DNA of 64,000 bases from Liriodendron chinense (GCA_003013855.2 ML058370.1:930001-994000); one strand, 5' to 3'. Positions 21,813 through 33,065 are shown, numbered from the stretch's first letter. The notes: generated from the letters alone by a model not told the origin. Made by a program: numbers and translations.

Positions 21813-23675
21813 TTAGTAGTTCGGAGGCAGAGGATGAGGAGGAGGCCTGGGTGCCATTAGAGTGAGTAACTGCTTTTGTACCAGCATAGTCATGACTTGA
21901 CTAAGTGGTTGAGTGAGTGGAGTGAACTTCCTGAGCTCCCTGTAATTCTGCCTATTTTGATATGAGTATTGACCATTCCCTCTGAACTGCTGCTGTTGTC
22001 GAGGTGGTTGTGGCTGTGGTTGAGGATTTGGTCGTGGTCGATACCTCTGAGGTTGGTGCTGAGCCTGATTCTGCTGATGCTGTTGATGTCCCTGTGGGGG
22101 AGCATATTGATTACCCTGAGTAGTGGTGTTGATGTTGTTTACCTCTGTCGGGCGGGGAGGAGAACCGCTACGGTTTCCGTTCCCATATCCAATGGGTCTT
22201 CCCTCCACTCTGTTCCTCTTGACTGGAGTGGCTTGATGAGGCCATGGAAAAATCGTCCCGGCACGGATTCCTGCTTCGACTTGCTCTCCAGCATGGATCA
22301 ACTGTGAGAAATTCGCATATGGATGCGAGATGAGATATCCAGATATGCCAGGATATGTTGAATGAACAATCATGGAGATTTGTTCTTCGTCATCGATAGG
22401 TGTCCGCATTCTGGCTGCCATAGCTCGCCAACGTCCCACATAAGCCGATAGTGTTTCATCACTCCTTTGCCTGAGAGCCGCGAGGTCAGCTCTTCTGGGT
22501 GCCATGTTGAGATTGTACGCGAATCTGTCGACGAAAGCCTGGGAAAGTTGTTCCCACGTCCTGATGCGGTGGCAGTCCAATGAGGTGTACCAATCTAGGG
22601 CATCGCCCTTCAGAGATTTTTGGAACAAGCGAATGAGGGCCCCTTCATTTCCTGAGATTGCACTCAGCTCTCCACAGAAGGCCTTGAGATGTGCTGTGGG
22701 ACAACCGCTGCCATCGTATCTTTTGAATTTTGGTACCTCAAAATTTTGAGGTACTCGAGCATCTAGGAAAGGACACAAGTCTCTAAACTTGGTCGAAGGT
22801 AGGTCGATTCCTTGTTGTCGCTGAAGCTGATTTTGTAAGATCTGTAACTGCTCCCGCAACTCGTCCAGTCCTGAGTGATCCGTTCGAGCGACTGGTGCCT
22901 CTTGGAGTAAGGCACGTTCTTCTTCGGCATAATGGTCGATGTCCTCGACCCTATGGGCTTGCTGAAAAGCAACCGCGGGTTGCTGAAATTGATTTGATGA
23001 CTGAACTGGATTCTGATGAACTTGTGCTTGAAATGATGGTAACTGAACTGGAGACTGTACTGAAGGTTGAACTGGAACTTGCTGGAAATTAGCTAGAGAT
23101 TGCTGAATTGAAGATTGCTGAAAATTAACTGGAATTTGCTGAATTGAAGATTGCTGGAAATTAACTGGAATCCCATCGGCGGGGATGTGCTGGAATTGAA
23201 AAGTGCTCCTGTTTGCAGGAGGCTGAGATGCTGGGAAGTGACCCCCTTGTTGGGTATTCGCCACTGTCCGCTGATTGATGTGGGCTTGACACTGACCCCC
23301 ATTGTGGGCATTCGCCAGTGCTGTTCCTGTTGCTGGAAATTGAATTGAAATCCCATCGACGGGGATGTGCTGAAATTGAAAAGGGGTCCCGTCGGCGGGG
23401 ACATGCTGAGATCTACTGAGACCGTTGTTTGTAAGATTGACTGGAAGCTGACTGGAAGTTCCTGCAACAGGAGTGCTCTGAGACGGCCTTGTCGTCGCGG
23501 GAAGGTATTGAGGAGGATGCCCTCGTAGCGAAGGGCTGAGACGGCCTCGTCGTCGCGGGAAGGTATTGAGGAGGATGCCCCAGTAGCGAAGGGCTGAGAC
23601 GGCTGCTGTCGGTAGTCTTGGGCAGACTCCGATGGTTGTGCTTGATTTGAATTGGAGGCCGGAGGGACCCGGCAT
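21813..23675 (-). CDS. gag: T1 gag, main part
   Basis: A 620-residue open frame. A Gln/Pro-rich region with several copies of QHIPADG and VNFQQSSIQQ is followed by a short coiled coil (LDELREQLQILQNQLQRQQ). The retrotransposon gag domain comes next (VPKFKRYDGSGCPTAHLKAF, FQKSLKGDALDWYTSL, then WRAMAARM). A Pro/Gln-rich tail ends at 21,813. Gag forms the virus-like particle in the cytoplasm. The true N-terminus is in another frame (23,890 start) because of the 58-bp duplication at 23,480-23,595. Confidence 0.88.
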   Translation of the reverse strand: MPGPSGLQFKSSTTIGVCPRLPTAAVSALRYWGILLNTFPRRRGRLSPSLRGHPPQYLPATTRPSQSTPVAGTSSQLPVNLTNNGLSRSQHVPADGTPFQFQHIPVDGISIQFPATGTALANAHNGGQCQAHINQRTVANTQQGGHFPASQPPANRSTFQFQHIPADGIPVNFQQSSIQQIPVNFQQSSIQQSLANFQQVPVQPSVQSPVQLPSFQAQVHQNPVQSSNQFQQPAVAFQQAHRVEDIDHYAEEERALLQEAPVARTDHSGLDELREQLQILQNQLQRQQGIDLPSTKFRDLCPFLDARVPQNFEVPKFKRYDGSGCPTAHLKAFCGELSAISGNEGALIRLFQKSLKGDALDWYTSLDCHRIRTWEQLSQAFVDRFAYNLNMAPRRADLAALRQRSDETLSAYVGRWRAMAARMRTPIDDEEQISMIVHSTYPGISGYLISHPYANFSQLIHAGEQVEAGIRAGTIFPWPHQATPVKRNRVEGRPIGYGNGNRSGSPPRPTEVNNINTTTQGNQYAPPQGHQQHQQNQAQHQPQRYRPRPNPQPQPQPPRQQQQFRGNGQYSYQNRQNYRELRKFTPLTQPLSQVMTMLVQKQLLTLMAPRPPPHPLPPNY

Positions 23676-23890
23676 GGCTGCTGAGATTGCTGAACTGGGC
23701 TAACCTGATTGTTGGCCTCTGCGGTGGCTTGTGCTTGCATGAATTGCGAGAGCATTTCTTGCATTGCTCTCATTCCTTGTGCCAATTCTTGCATGATTGG
23801 CGTATTCTCAATTGGCTGTTGCGCTTGAGGTTGCGCTTCAGTCATCTCAAGAGCAAGGAAGAGATGAGTTTCTTCTTCGTGGTCGGACAT
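23093..23890 (-). pseudogene. gag: T1 gag N-terminus, out of frame with the rest
   Basis: The frame begins with MSDHEEETHLFLALEM and a Gln-rich stretch containing MQELAQGMRAMQEMLSQFM, the usual N-terminal helix of Tat gag. It reads in the correct frame until the tandem duplication at about 23,480-23,595. After that the main gag frame is offset, and this one runs on as nonsense to 23,093. The two frames overlap at 23,093-23,675. Confidence 0.75.
23480..23595. repeat. 58-bp tandem duplication in T1 gag
   Basis: The block starting GAGACGGCC at 23,480 repeats at 23,538, and a partial third starts at 23,596. The two full copies are nearly identical. 58 is not a multiple of three, which explains the gag frameshift. 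Confidence 0.88.
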
Positions 23891-24132
23891 GGCTTGCTGT
23901 GCCCGAGTGCGGATTATGCTGCGAAATGGAAGTTGTTTTCGAACAGGTTGAGCCGAGGAGGCGCAATGGTGAGGACTATACTCTACTCTTTTTGGATTTT
24001 AGGATTTTCTTTTTTTTTTCTTTGGTTTTGGGTAGAATGCTATGTAGATGAGATTGTATGAGGACTAATGACTTTCAAGTACGGGAAGGATTCTGTTTTT
24101 CAAGTTGGATCACGAATAGTGGTACTAGCTCA
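23891..24132 (-). other. T1 5' leader between PBS and gag
   Basis: About 240 bp of AT-rich leader on the minus strand with no separate ORF. Canonical Ogre elements have an extra ORF before gag. None is present here, so the element is closer to other Tat branches in this respect. Confidence 0.6.
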
Positions 24133-24150
24133 TCCCCAGTGGAGTCGCCA
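24133..24150 (-). other. T1 primer binding site (tRNA-Arg type)
   Basis: Minus strand TGGCGACTCCACTGGGGA, three bases after the end of the 5' LTR. This is the Ogre/Tat type of PBS. Confidence 0.85.
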
Positions 24151-24153
24151 TTC

Positions 24154-25620
24154 TGTGGACCCTCGCCGTTCCGCGCTCCCACACGACGATCTCCCCCTTC
24201 CTTTTCGGAAAAAGAAGAAGAAGAGGTGCGTGCATGCGAATCGTCGTTTGTGCCACTGGCTTGCATCGTTCTTGAGGGCTTTGTTTGGTTGTTATGTTAA
24301 GTTGGATGTGTTTAGATGAGTTTATATAAGACCAGAGTCGCCATTAGCCAGTTACTTCGAATCTAAAGTTGGCTAGACCTCGTAGAAACGTTAGAGAAGG
24401 GTATCCGAAGATTCCTTCCTCTAAAATGACTCCTTTTGATCTGCGGCCAGAGATTCGAGGTAAGGGATCACGGTTACAGGGTGGAGAAGAGGTTAAGCAC
24501 CCCACACACTGCCCGTATCGGAGTACGGTCTCTACTTCACAGAATCGAACTAACACTTGAAAGTCTGTTTTAATCCTCGTATATTCTCATAGATGACATG
24601 ATGCATGGATGCAGGTCTGAACAGTAAGAGTTTCTGATGGGCAGGTTTCCATTGACAGGCAAGCCCAGAGCATATGCTCGTACTGACAAGTGCTTTATGC
24701 GAGATGCATGCTGTGTGTTTGAATAATCAAAGTGCTTATAGTGATATGTATATGAATGCAGGTCTGAACAGTAAGAGTTTCTGATGGGCAGGTTTCCATT
24801 AACAGGCAAGCCCAGAGCATACGCTCGAACTGACAGGTGCTTTATGCGGGATGCATGCTGTGTGTTTGAATAATCAAAGTGCTTACAGTGAAGCAAGGGG
24901 GTTGGAAGAAAAGGAAATGTTGCACTTATGCTAGATGCAAATGAGATGATGCTGGAAAAGAGTAGCTAGGTGGATGGAGGTGTCGCAAGGATTGGCTTCG
25001 AGTGGCTGGATTAAGACTTGGATGGCTTGGGAGACTTGGACCAGTGGTCAGGCTGGGCTGGACCAGGGCTAGGCTCTCCTCACTCGGGCTCTCCTTGGTT
25101 GAGGAATGGGCTAAGGGGTAGAGGGACAGATCGCACTCGGGCTGGATAGCTTCGGAGGGATGTTGAAATGAGAAGGGGCGGGGGGTATTTATAGTGCTGG
25201 AGAGTGGCAGAACCCGTAAGACGCTCCTCGGGTTCCAGCGCGTAGTACGGACATGCCTCGGGGCTACTGTTTGGACTCAGTGGGTTGACTCGGTGGGTTG
25301 ACTCAGCGGGTCGATTCGGTGATTTGACTCGGCGGGTTGACTCGGTGGTTTGACTCGACGGGTTGACTTGGTGATTTGACTCAGCGGGTTGACTCAGTGA
25401 GTTTGAATTTTTTTAGGATTTTTTTTACTGGCTTTTCTTATGGGGGGTTTTTCAGGCTGATGTTTAGGGGCGAGTTGACTGGGTTCGGGCTTGAGTTGGG
25501 CTATGGATTGGGGCTTACAAGGGTGAGTTTGGCTGAGTTTGGACATAGGATTTGGGGGTATGGTCCTCCACTCATCCAGCTATCTCTACCAACAGTGTAG
25601 CCGAAGGTGGGGTGTGTACA
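24154..25620 (-). repeat. T1 5' LTR
   Basis: Begins TGTGGACCC and ends GTGTACA. It pairs with 2,389-3,915. It lacks about 45 bp present in the 3' LTR and has fewer 13-bp minisatellite units (25,282-25,411). The internal duplication (about 24,612-24,890) is shared. Confidence 0.92.
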
Positions 25621-25625
25621 GGGCC
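25621..25625. repeat. T1 target-site duplication, right copy (GGGCC)
   Basis: Identical to 2,384-2,388. Confidence 0.9.
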
Positions 25626-26258
25626 CTAAAGTGTAGTTCATGAGTTTGTATGGAACTTATAAGTTCTTCTACTTTCATGTTATCTACATCTCTATACTCT
25701 TCTAAGGCAACTACCTTGGTGCCAAATATTTTCAGGAGGGACCTAAGTATTTTTCTAAATATCCTTCCTTCCGGAATCCTTTCCCTCAAGGCAAACGTGG
25801 AGTTGCAAATGTCAGAAAGTTTAGTGTAAAACTCCATGAAAGTTTCAGTCTCTTCCATCCTAATGCTTTTCAATTTAGTAGGTTAAGAGTTGAAGCTTCA
25901 AGCGTCTTACCGTGCTAGTTCTCTTGTGGGTAACCTCAAGTATATCCCATGCTTCTTTTGCAGTTGCACATGTGAGAATGCACTGAAATTCTTTCGAGGA
26001 AACCGCACAGCAAATCGCATTAAGAGCTTTGGCATTTGTCTCATGATCATTCCATTTATCATCATCTTTGAGAATGACCATGATCTTATCGTCAACCTCC
26101 ACTTTTTTAATGGGTATGTAATATCCATTTTGTGTACTTACCCATACGGATCGGTCCATGGATTGTAATAAAATCCTCATCCTAGCCTTCTAATAGGCGT
26201 AGTTGGACCCGTCAAAAAATGGTGGACGTTTGATGGTACTCCTATCTCAGTTAGACAT
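25621..26258 (-). pseudogene. gag: A1 gag, 5' part
   Basis: Copia-type gag. From ATG at 26,258 the frame shows RPPFFDGSNYAY and ARMRILLQSMDRSVW, the N-terminal Copia gag domain. AWDILEVTHKRTSTVRRLKLQ and a UBN2-like part (MEETETFMEFYTKLSDICN, LRERIPEGRIFRKILRSL) follow. In-frame stops occur soon after the start and at a Trp position (TGG to TAG). Another frame break is near 25,874. The gene is cut at 25,621 by T1 and resumes at 2,388. Confidence 0.83.
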
Positions 26259-26319
26259 TATGCTAGTGCTCTGGTATCGGATCTTACTTTAGACAGCTAA
26301 GTCCTTGAAGAGCAACTTG

Positions 26320-26331
26320 CTCTGATACCAA
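26320..26331 (-). other. A1 primer binding site (initiator tRNA-Met)
   Basis: Minus strand TGGTATCAGAGC, two bases after the LTR end. The canonical Copia PBS. Confidence 0.92.
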
Positions 26332-26333
26332 TT

Positions 26334-28382
26334 GAAATTGCATTGGTAGTCTAACATGACACCCTACGCACACATGTGAAAGCTAAGCAGAGCAACTAGA
26401 ATTAAGGCTAAGTCCTGGGGGGGAGGGTGATTAGGACCATTTGAAATTCTTTTCACTTACTTACACAATTTAATAATTTAAACTAAGTAAGCAAGAACAC
26501 TTTGGCTTTCAAGCCTAAGTGGGTCCAATCACAAGACTAGCATATGCGGTGCAATAACCAACCTAGTTTAAGCATGCAAAGATTAACATAAGATTAAACT
26601 AATCAAGCACCTAATCTATTCAACTTAAGTAGACTATATGAGAATGGATCATATAACCTCAAGTTTACTCAAGAAGTGAAACTACATCTTGTGTGTGTGG
26701 ATGTGCCTAACAAGTGCCTAACATACATTCTAATTAAGCATTCATAATTAAATAATTAAACATAATACATAATAAGAAATGTGCTAAAATACAATCACAA
26801 ACACAATGATGTATAGTGGTTCGACTTTGGGTCTACTCCACTCTCGGTTCAAGTACTAAACCCCTTTGAGCACACCGACATTCACTGCGGAGTTTAAATC
26901 AGGTTCCTCTCAACCTTAGGTGTTTTAAATTGGATCCGCCCTACCGGGGAGTTTACAAGTTCCTCCCAACCTATACGTTCATACCCGTGTTGGTGGCTCC
27001 CCTTGGAGACTTGTTTAGGCCCAACAAACGTATCGAGGATTGCCTAATAACCCTAGAATTTAGGCCCGATAAACGTGCCAAGGAATGACAAACGTCACTA
27101 GGCTTTTAGGTTCAACTAACAAGCCAAGGATTGGCAAACGACCCTAGATTCGAGTTTGATAAATAAATTCTACACTCAATTTCCATTGAAAAAAAAGTGG
27201 ATGGACTTTAACAAAAGACAACCTTACTTATTGGATTTGAGCCCGTTGTACGATGCTTCGGGTTGCTTCTTCTCCCTCTCCCATGCTTGAATCAGCTCTC
27301 CTTGTGCTCCCTCGTTCTTTGATGTCGCTGTTCTGCCAAGGCTTCAACTCTAAGATCAGCGCTCTTGCATATGATGCTCCATTGGGGATGCCGAAGGTGC
27401 TGGAGGGGAGGTTTGAAATCTCTACAACTAATGGGAATGGATTTTCTAGAGTATCTCACCTACAATGATCTCATCATAGAGTTTTGGATAGGAATATAAC
27501 TATCAAGGATAATCCAAACTCTAGAGATCAAAAGAAGAACAAGTGCATCTTCATCATGTGCTTGAAATGCTCCATTCTTGTGATGAATCACAAGGAAGAT
27601 AACTTGATAGGTTTATAATTTGAGTCTCTAATGGTCTCCAATAATGGTGACTTCAACTCCTCAAAATTTCCCTCTTAAGCCCAAAATCTGTCTCTCCTAT
27701 ATTTTAAGAAAAATCTCCAATAGTCACAAAACGGGCAAAAAACGGTTGCCTCGATATATCGAAAGGGGTTTCGATTGATCGGAGTGATCTTCGATATATC
27801 GAAATATCCTGTTTAATATATCGGAGAAGCTGTTTAGAGAATTAGCAAGCTGCTGTACAAAATTCCCGATATATCGAAAAGGGTTTCAATATATCGAACA
27901 CACTCATTTCGATATATCAAATGAGCAATTCGATTGATCGAAGAAGCTGTCTAGAGAGTTTGTAAGTTTGCCGGACATACTTCGATATATCAAAATGGTC
28001 ATTTCGATTAATTAAAGACCTATCAAACTGGTCTCCGATATATCAAAGACCTATTGAAAATTACTGTTTGGGCTTGATTGATTACAGCAACTTTCACCTC
28101 TTTGATTAACCTAATTTATCATGTTTTTCTATTTAATTTAAGGTCAATAAAGATGACTAAGGGTATTCTAGTTGGTCCAAATCATCTAAGAGGTTTTGAG
28201 TGTTTTGGTTTAAACGGTTAAGGTTACCAAGGCATCTCATTTACTTGTTCTTCTTCCTTGATGCTTTTGGTCCACTTGAATCTTTAGTCTCCGCTTGCCA
28301 AGGCTCAACAAAATTACAACACATGGACACATGTGGTTGACAAATAAGGTGCACTAGTATGCCACAGAAAAGTGCACTAATA
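26334..28382 (-). repeat. A1 5' LTR
   Basis: 2,049 bp. On the minus strand it starts at 28,382 (TG mutated to TA, or two bases lost) and ends ...TTTCA at 26,334, before the PBS. U3 has an array of CGATATATCGA-type palindromes (about 27,749-28,050). A C-rich block (CACCCTCCCCCC) lies near the end. It is related throughout to the A2 3' LTR (39,026-41,200). Confidence 0.85.
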
Positions 28383-31056
28383 TTAAATAAGTGAGTCAAC
28401 TCAGTGGGTTGACTCATTGAGTTGACTTTTTGGGGAATTTTGGACTGGTTTTTCTTATGGATGGTTTTTCGGGCTGATGTTTAGGGGTGTGTTGACTGGG
28501 TTTAAACTTGACTTGGGCTATGGATTGAGAGTTGTATGGGCGAGTTAACTGGGTTTGGACCTAGGGTTTGAATAGATGGGTCATCTAGGTTTGGACCTAA
28601 GGTTTGGCTGTATGGACCTATGGTTTGGGGGTATGACCTCCATTCATTTAACCATTCGATCAGCTTTGTGCCGAAGCTGGGGTGTCTACAGATGCCCCTC
28701 TTTGGCAGAGGTTGTGTGCAACCAAATGCCAAAGTGAGTAGACACCCCACTTTTAACCCGGTCATTCATAGATTGTGGTCTGGAATCTTTGTTTGCCTTT
28801 GGAGAAAACGTTGCGATTGTCCCTGCACTGGCTACAATCTGGGTACCCAATCGCAACCCTTCTGTTCTCGATCGGTACTAACATCGAAAAGGTATAGAAG
28901 AACCCATGCGTCTTGGCGGCCTTACGAGGTTACTAACCATGTAATTGATTGTTCGTTGCTTTCCTGGATCACCTTAGGAGTACTTGTTTCACTTGACTGT
29001 CAAAGTGGTTAGCTGCCCTGCGTCTGCGCGGCCTTACAGGAGATCCACTACGCCAACTTGGATTCAATCAAGGTACTTCAGGCATCCATGCCTAGGTATA
29101 TGCGGGTGAACTCTTTCCACCAAATCTTCTGTTTTGATACATAGGTTACAATTCATCTTTTCCACCGTCCAGATGGTTTCTTTGACTGAGCCTTTTTGGC
29201 TTTCATCTCTTTCATATCTTGGCATTTGGTACGACCGCCCTGAAGCTGAAGTTTAGGTCGATCGTACTTTGAGTGCATTGGATCCAGTGGTCTCCGGGGA
29301 AACCGTCAGACATCGGATCTTATTTGATTTTGTGCCAGCTCCCACCCATAGATATGGAAGATCTCTGAGTGCCTCGCAAGCCTAGCACTCTACTGAAAAA
29401 ATATTTTTGAATTTTGAAAAGACCCACTCTGGGGAGCGATACTTAGTGGGGTTTTAATTTGCAAATAGGAATATTTTTTTTGAAGAGAAAATCTGGTTTG
29501 CAAGTGCCTCCATTGGGGATGCATGTGGGGTCTTTAGCTAACCGACTTTATTGAAAGCAAGTAAACATGATGATTGATGCGATGGATGTTGAGTGCATAT
29601 GGATGCATGATTTGACTCATTCTCTTCTCGTTTAATCATTGTGATGAGGATTGCTTTTATTGGAGATGTGGAGAGCTTGAGCTTATTGCTTGTAGGGTCT
29701 TCCCTGGAGATTTTGTTATTAATGGAGATGTTTGGTCAGCTGAGTTGGTCAAGATCCCAACCCATGGTCAATTAGGTCCATCATCCCAATATACTGTTAT
29801 ATTTCTGCTGGGAAATGGATGAAAGAGGTACTTTAGGTCGTAACCTCAAGATGCTCCTCTGAGGGAATGAGTGTGATTGGGATGGTGTTTGGTTGTTAGT
29901 TTTAGTCAAGATTACAATTTGCGAGCCGATCGAATCCGTCATCCCAATACTGTGAAGTGGGTGAGTGGAGTTTGAAACTCCTGAAGTGTTTTGCTGGGGA
30001 TAGTGACAATTTTTGTGATATTTGATAAATATTCGGTCCAAATCTTGACCTGAACGGTCAGGATTGAGATCAATTTTGTTGAAAATAAGGGAAATATTTT
30101 ATGATTTTTGAAAGATGATTTTGAAATATTTTTGGTACTTTGTTGGATTTTTAAAATACAGGGAAAGGTATGAAACTTCCATTCACTCCCAGCTTCTACT
30201 GCTGATAAGGCACCTAATTCATTTTACATCAACAAGCAAGATGATCTCACACAGTATATATTTTTTTTAAATGATCCGGATCATCAGATCTTAACTTGGA
30301 TAGTTGAGATTGAAGTTGACTTTATTGAAAATCTCTCGGGAGGTTGATCCCGACGTTGTTTAAGGTCTTTAGACCTTGAATTTTGATGGTTAGGCGAAAA
30401 TCAGGGTTAGGGAATTTTGATATTTTTCAAAAGTGATTTGGGTCATCCGATCTTGATTTGGACAGTCGAGATCGGTGCCGAGAAAATGATACCCCTTTTT
30501 TATTTTTTAAAAATCACATGAGGCTTTTCTCTCTCTTCCACATTATCATATCAATATCTCCCCATCTTCTCATGAGATGTGATTTTGGTGAAATTTCTTT
30601 CCCTTTTTCTCATTCTTCTCTTCCATCACTTCAATCTTACATGGAGGTACAGGATTCAGTTGCAATTCTCTTCTCAAGGAGAGAGAAAGATGAGTCACTT
30701 CAACTTGAGGGGAGGACGGCTGGCCACCCAGGTGTCGCCCACCCCTCCTCTGCCCACTAATTTTTCCAGTTGGCTGGGTAATGGGGTGCTTCCCCTTCTT
30801 CTATATAACATGGGCACCCCCCCTCTCTAAGGTGGAATTCTCTCTATCTTTCTTCAAGTTTTTCTTTCCTTTGATGGTTCTCTTGTTCCCTCAAGTGGTG
30901 GGGCTTTGGCGGAGCTTGGGATAATAAGGTGGTCCCTCTTGGTGAGTGGTGAAGGTATGGCCCACTCACTTTCTTTCATTTCCTTGCTTTTCTTTCAATT
31001 TCACTCCTCATGTTCTTTTCCTTCTCTCATGTAGGTACTTCAAGAGAGTTGTGGTG
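28383..31056 (-). mobile_element. T2: truncated, older Tat/Ogre fragment
   Basis: Similar in the same orientation to 3,600-7,570 of T1 but shorter and more diverged. It holds an LTR tail with a few 13-bp minisatellite units, the LTR end ...GGTGTCTACA at 28,690, the PPT at 28,691, the 3' UTR, one unit of the 200-bp array (about 30,350), and the TATA plus CT-rich block at about 30,800-30,860. No coding sequence. It appears to be the target into which both A1 and G3 inserted. Confidence 0.8.
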
Positions 31057-32387
31057 TGTTAAGCTCTTAATTTATACATATTCTAACCCCATTTCATCAC
31101 ATTTTATGTATGATTCCTATGATTAAAAGACTAATCTAATGCATGTTTGTGATTGTAGGAATGAGAAAGAGAAGTTATGAATTTGATCTTAAAAGGGTCC
31201 TTTGGAACTACATTAAAGACACTGAAAAGAAGCCCTGAAGAATCACGTCAGAAAGACCTGGATCGGCCAGAAGAAAAGAAGAAATCAACAAACACATCAA
31301 TAGGTTACTGAGTGGTCGACCAATCCATGGTCGGGCGCCCGAACTTTAGAGTATAAATGTTGAAGCCGTTGGATGTTTCTGGACCTGACCGGGCGCCCGA
31401 CCAACACATGGTCGGGCGCTCGATATTCAAAAGTGAATTTCTCAAAAACGTGTTGGACGAATCGAAGTATGGTCGGGCGCCCAACCAATACTTGACCGAG
31501 CGCCCGATGACCGGCGTAAGTGCGTAATTTTTTATGCAATCCGAGGCGATGCATGGTTTTTATTATAAAAGGACACCTTAACATCCTTCTTAAAATCATC
31601 ATAGAAGAGTTTTAAGTTCATGAGGAGCAAGGGAGATCATCGTGGAGCGACCGCAACTCCTCCAACTTCGATTTTTCTAGTTTTCTATGCTTTTAATCAG
31701 TTTTTCTTTTGTTTTTAGCTCAAGTATGACAATGCTTGGCTAAATCCTCTTAGCTAGGGCTAAGAGGTGAAGCTTATAACTAGTTTTCATGTTGAATTTA
31801 GTTTAATTCAAGTACCTTTACTTAAGGTTTGGATTTTTAAGTTCTAGTTTGAATAAAGTTGGTATTTTTGGATGTTTTATAAGAGTTCATGTGCTTCGGA
31901 CATGGGTTCCTTGCAATTCTTTGAAATTATCATGTTTGGATTGATTAGATTCGAATTGTAGTAACCCTAGAGCATACCATAGGTCTCTTGGTATGGTTGT
32001 TACTTCGAAGGCTACATGGTTGAATTCTATGTGCTTCATTAGAACTAGAATCTTAATTTTTTACTTAAGTGGGATTTTTTGTGTTTAAATGCTTAAATCT
32101 TCCAACTAGATGAGAGATAGAATTTCGAATCTAGTTGTGTCTATGCTTGGATGAATGAATTCACATGGAACTACTACAAGTGGATCCTTAAGGCCTTAGT
32201 TCCATTAATTAATAGATTTTTACAAAAGTTACAGTTTTTACTTAGTTTATGAAATCAAACTTTAAAATTGCTTAATTCGAAGTTGCTAGAATAGTTTGAA
32301 TTGGTTTACCCTAATTCCTTGTGGATCAACCTCAGTCTTACCGAGTTATTATTACATCGCAAGCCTTGCACTTGAGGTGAACGAACA
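31057..32387 (+). repeat. G3 5' LTR
   Basis: Starts TGTTAAGC and ends GAACGAACA, 1,331 bp. It has a U3 array of GGTCGGGCGCCCGACC-type palindromes (about 31,314-31,515) and a TATA box (TATTATAAAAGG near 31,561). A poly(A)-type GAATAAAG occurs near 31,850. Confidence 0.85.
31563..31571 (+). promoter_or_regulatory. TATA box of G3 LTR
   Basis: TATAAAAGG about 50 bp after the palindrome array, the usual position of the retrotransposon promoter. Confidence 0.65.
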
Positions 32388-32393
32388 AGTTTT

Positions 32394-32411
32394 TGGTGCC
32401 GTTGCTGGGGG
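32394..32411 (+). other. G3 primer binding site
   Basis: TGGTGCCGTTGCTGGGGG, six bases after the LTR. It is a variant of the TGGCGCCGTTGCCGGGG (tRNA-Asp type) PBS typical of Athila-like elements. Confidence 0.75.
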
Positions 32412-32768
32412 ATGCTAGGTTAAACAGTTTAAATTGTTTTAGTGGCTATAGAGTTGAAGTTGTTAGGTTTTACTGTTTTCCTAGAACTAGTTTTTCTGAA
32501 TTTTAGAACTAACATGGTTTGTTTTGTTTTATAGAAAGTTCTTCTAGTTCAAGCAAATCGGGTATTCTCCCTCCAACTTGAACTCTTTCAATTTTCAGTT
32601 TGTAGAATTTTATTTTATTTTCAGATTTTGTTTTTAGGACTTAGAATTAGTTTAGATTTTGGATTGTGTGGTTTATCTCCCATTGGAAACGTGACCACAA
32701 CTGGGAGATAGTTGGATCACTCTCCGTTCATAAACGAGTCCAAAAATTCGTAAGAACATTGTGAAAGT
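32412..32768 (+). other. G3 5' leader
   Basis: T-rich untranslated leader between PBS and gag. No ORF. Confidence 0.6.
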
Positions 32769-33065
32769 TTGGGAAGTATGGATCAAACTCCATTAGGTAA
32801 TCCTCCCCACCCTACTCTAACTACAAACGTAAATCATAAGGGAGTAGAAGAGAATGATGTGCATAATGCTCCTCCAATGAGAGCTTTACGGGACTACCTA
32901 CAACTGGCCCGTATAACTACACCCTCTCGCATGGTCTTTCCAACCACCGGGGGGAACATTGATATAAAGCCGGGGGTAATTCAACTTTTGCCAAAGTTCT
33001 ATGGGATAGATTCTAATAGCCCATATCTACACTTAAAAGAATTCGATGAAGTTGTTGCTACCTTG
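32769..33065 (+). pseudogene. gag: G3 gag, 5' part
   Basis: The frame from ATG 32,769 (an internal ATG follows at 32,778, MDQTPLGNPP) leads to MRALRDYLQLARITTPSRM, GVIQLLPKFYGI and YLHLKEFDEVVATL, the N-terminal half of an Athila-like gag. It is highly similar to the G2 gag. Cut at 33,065 by the solo LTR and continued in the same frame at 37,784. Confidence 0.85.

Larger units (their letters stand above)
2389..25620 (-). mobile_element. T1: full-length Tat/Ogre-lineage Ty3-Gypsy retrotransposon, 23.2 kb
   Basis: Both LTRs, a TSD, PBS, PPT and the order gag, protease, RT, RNase H, second RNase H, integrase are all visible on the minus strand. The PBS (TGGCGACTCCACTGGGGA on the minus strand) is the tRNA-Arg type known for Ogre/Tat. 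The extra archaeal-type RNase H and very large size also fit Tat. The 11.5 kb between integrase and the 3' LTR holds two antisense PMD-type genes and several tandem repeats. Each coding part has at least one stop or frameshift, and the RT active site is altered, so the copy is dead. It sits inside the gag gene of A1. Confidence 0.92.
1..28382 (-). mobile_element. A1: Copia (Sirevirus-like) gag-only element, interrupted by T1
   Basis: Sense strand is minus. The order is 5' LTR (28,382 to 26,334), PBS to initiator tRNA-Met (26,331-26,320), gag (26,258 to 25,621, resuming at 2,388), non-coding 3' region, PPT (1,094-1,083), 3' LTR (1,082 to beyond the left edge). Without the nested T1, the internal region is only about 2.2 kb and holds gag but no protease, integrase, RT or RNase H. 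This matches the known non-autonomous class of LTR elements that keep only a GAG domain (TR-GAG). The repeated purine tracts before the 3' LTR resemble those described for Sireviruses. The two LTRs differ more than the T1 LTRs do, as expected of an older host element. Confidence 0.8.
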
